This document shows, one piece after another, positions 62,555 through 64,000 of a stretch of DNA of 64,000 nt (positions are counted from its first letter, which is position 1; each line of letters begins with the position of its first letter). Source of the DNA: JADGOV01 sp963814355. GTDB taxonomy: Bacteria > Actinomycetota > Actinomycetes > JADGOV01. The notes beneath the pieces were generated by a model. It saw only the letters and a program-made list of their open reading frames with translations, was not told where the DNA came from and searched no databases. The DNA is taken from positions 1 to 64,000 of the forward strand of contig CAWFCZ010000001.1 of the NCBI GenBank assembly GCA_963814355.1, written 5' to 3'. A program made the translations under genes and the position numbers.

Positions 62555-63127
62555 CTACGCCGCCTGTCCGCCGGTACCGCCCGACTCGCCGCCGTCGTAC
62601 CAGCCGGCACCGCCGGAGGAGGTGCCGCTCTCCGGGCTGGTGGTCCCATTCGGAGCCGACCGCATCCCCCGACCGCCGTGCCCGCCGCAGCCGCCGTTGC
62701 GGGTTTCGGTTCCCGTGACCGTAAAGTCCTTGCCGACCTGGACGGTGAGCCGCTGGCCGGCCGAGGTGACCAGATGCACCTCGTACACCCCGTCGGCGTC
62801 GGTCTCGACCCGGTGCACGGTGGCGCCCGGATACTTCGCCAGCGCCGCGGCCCGAACCTTGCTGGCCGTGGTCCCGGTGAGCAGGCGCTCGTCGGAGCGC
62901 CGGCTCTTCGACTGGTCGCCCTCGCCCCGGGGCCCGCTGTACGACGGCGCCTGCTGCTGCGTCGACGGGGACGGGGAGGGGCTGGCCGCAGTCGCGGAGA
63001 GGGTACCGGCCAGGACGCCGCCGGCGACCAGTCCGCCGGCGACCAGGGCCGCCGCGCCGCCGTAACGCCGCCAGCCTGACCCCGAACCGTGGCCGCCCGT
63101 TATCGGGCCGTTGCTGATCTCGTCCAT
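62555..63127 (-). CDS. membrane-anchored PepSY-domain-like protein
   Basis: 190 residues. After a Gly-rich cytoplasmic start a single helix (GGAAALVAGGLVAGGVLAG) leads into a Ser/Pro linker. A PepSY-like domain at about 80-145 has VRAAALAKYPGATVHRVETD and GVYEVHLVTSAGQ. The tail is Gly/Ser-rich with CGGHGG. AGGAG precedes ATG. Lies upstream of the two-component genes (92-bp gap) and may feed the sensor with an envelope signal; this is inferred from context. Confidence 0.8.
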   Translation of the reverse strand: MDEISNGPITGGHGSGSGWRRYGGAAALVAGGLVAGGVLAGTLSATAASPSPSPSTQQQAPSYSGPRGEGDQSKSRRSDERLLTGTTASKVRAAALAKYPGATVHRVETDADGVYEVHLVTSAGQRLTVQVGKDFTVTGTETRNGGCGGHGGRGMRSAPNGTTSPESGTSSGGAGWYDGGESGGTGGQAA

Positions 63128-63215
63128 ACTCGTCTCCTGACGCTCTCCGGGCAATCGTGGTCCAGCATGCAGCCGGTGCCTGTGACCGGCCTGGGAGTTG
63201 CCCTCCTCGGACCTG

Positions 63216-64000
63216 TCAGCCCGCCGGTCGGGTTGCTCCTCCCTGGCGCATCGACGCGTCGTACATGGCGTCGTACGCGACCAGGTACCGGGCATACGGC
63301 TCGTCGTGCGGCGCTGGATCCGCAGCCGGGAAGACCCGCTGCTCGGGCAGGGTGACGCTGCTCGACGCCCCCACCGCGGCGGCAGCCAGGGCGGCTGCGG
63401 CCTGCGCGGCCGGCAGTTGGACCGCCGGCACGGCGACGTCGCGGCCGGTGACCCCGGCCAGCAGGTCGGCAAGGCCGTCGTTGGCCCCGGAGCCGGTCAG
63501 CACGAGCGGCCCGGCCGGGTGACCCAGCACGTCGGCGAGGTCGGCGAGGTTGGCCCGCAGGGCGTAGGCGTACCCCGCGATGACCGCGGCGGCCAGCTCG
63601 GCCGGGCCGCTCGCTGGGTCTACCCCGAGCAGGCTCGGTGGCACCGGGGCGGCCCAGCGTTGCTCGGTGCAGTGCGGTATGCCGACCAGTGCGGTCAGGC
63701 CGCCCGCGCCCGGCCGGCTGCTCGCCGCCAGGTTCGGCAACTCCTCGACGGGAACCGCCAGGGTGTCAGTCAGCCAGTTGAGCATTCGGCCCGGCGAGCC
63801 ACACGGCAGCTCGACCGCCCAGGTGTCGCGCGGGGCGTGCGTGGTGACCAGCGGCCGCTGCGCGGCGTCGAGCGGAGCGTAGTCGGCGGCGGCCAGCAGC
63901 GTGCTGTCGGCGGCCCCGGCCAGTACGCACATCGCCCCCGGATGGGCGGCTCCGACGCCGGCCGCGGTGAGCTGGCGGTCGCCACAGCCGGCGACCACCG
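63216..64000 (-). CDS. FGGY-family carbohydrate kinase, C-terminal part
   Basis: About 260 residues, cut at the 5' end by the window edge. VVAGCGDRQLTAAGVG and the late GPLVLTGSGANDGLADLLAGVTGRDV are the ATPase-fold motifs of FGGY kinases (gluconate, xylulose or glycerol kinases). The substrate-specific N-terminal half is outside the window. Ends 88 bp before the PepSY gene, same direction. Confidence 0.85.
   Translation of the reverse strand, partial: VVAGCGDRQLTAAGVGAAHPGAMCVLAGAADSTLLAAADYAPLDAAQRPLVTTHAPRDTWAVELPCGSPGRMLNWLTDTLAVPVEELPNLAASSRPGAGGLTALVGIPHCTEQRWAAPVPPSLLGVDPASGPAELAAAVIAGYAYALRANLADLADVLGHPAGPLVLTGSGANDGLADLLAGVTGRDVAVPAVQLPAAQAAAALAAAAVGASSSVTLPEQRVFPAADPAPHDEPYARYLVAYDAMYDASMRQGGATRPAG

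Overview
The window is high-GC DNA with tightly packed genes, frequent GTG starts and short ATGA/GTGA overlaps. It encodes BldC, DUF3073, DUF3151, a mycothiol-dependent-isomerase-like protein and DUF222/HNH proteins, which together point to a filamentous actinobacterium. Gene order around purSQL, purA and fba is most like Micromonosporales; this taxonomic call is inference, not a search result.

Layout. 1-800: edge tRNA-Lys and a decayed pRiA4b ORF-3-like gene. 0.9-4.1 kb: arcA-arcB-arcC, a complete arginine deiminase pathway, followed by an acyl-CoA synthetase. 6-9.1 kb: arsenic resistance island (acr3, arsC, arsR, arsI and a second, divergent arsR), with tdh-kbl (threonine to glycine plus acetyl-CoA) directly behind the second arsR. 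11.4-16.1 kb: four-gene 2-oxoacid:ferredoxin oxidoreductase operon containing a GltD-ferredoxin fusion. 16.2-22.7 kb: a huge helicase-nuclease-like protein with degenerate catalytic motifs, a cold-shock protein and a GAF-PAS-SpoIIE phosphatase. 22.8-23.1 kb: tRNA-Glu, -Asp, -Phe. 23.2-25.2 kb: bldC, valine dehydrogenase, DUF3073.

25.2-43.4 kb holds most of de novo purine synthesis, all on the minus strand: purF-purM, purS-[RsbW-like kinase]-purQ-purL, purD-purB-purC and purA. Interspersed are a UDP-glucose pyrophosphorylase, a small DNA-binding protein, a frameshifted LysM gene and a tandem-MarR/MMPL pump pair. 43.4-50.2 kb: DUF3151, an SOS-box-controlled leaderless HNH endonuclease gene, class II aldolase, CoA-disulfide-reductase-like enzyme, two DedA proteins and an SDR. 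50.2-52.1 kb: multicopper-oxidase and membrane-protein remnants and an acyl-CoA dehydrogenase-like gene. 52.3-55.3 kb: a secreted protein and FtsH. 55.1-64 kb: a probable long minus-strand operon (PepSY protein, response regulator, histidine kinase, two glycosyltransferases, KhtT/KhtU-like K+/H+ antiporter) preceded by a carbohydrate kinase cut by the window edge.

The most distinctive signals are regulatory. A perfect actinobacterial LexA box lies across the promoter and start codon of the HNH gene. Two divergent gene pairs (arsI/arsR2 and marR/mmpL) each have one palindrome covering both -35 boxes. A leaderless arsR start is bracketed by 12-bp direct repeats one 32-bp period apart. The helicase-like protein has lost the expected residues in Walker A, Walker B and the nuclease site while its frame stays fully open. 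No CRISPR array, rRNA gene, prophage or intact insertion sequence was seen.
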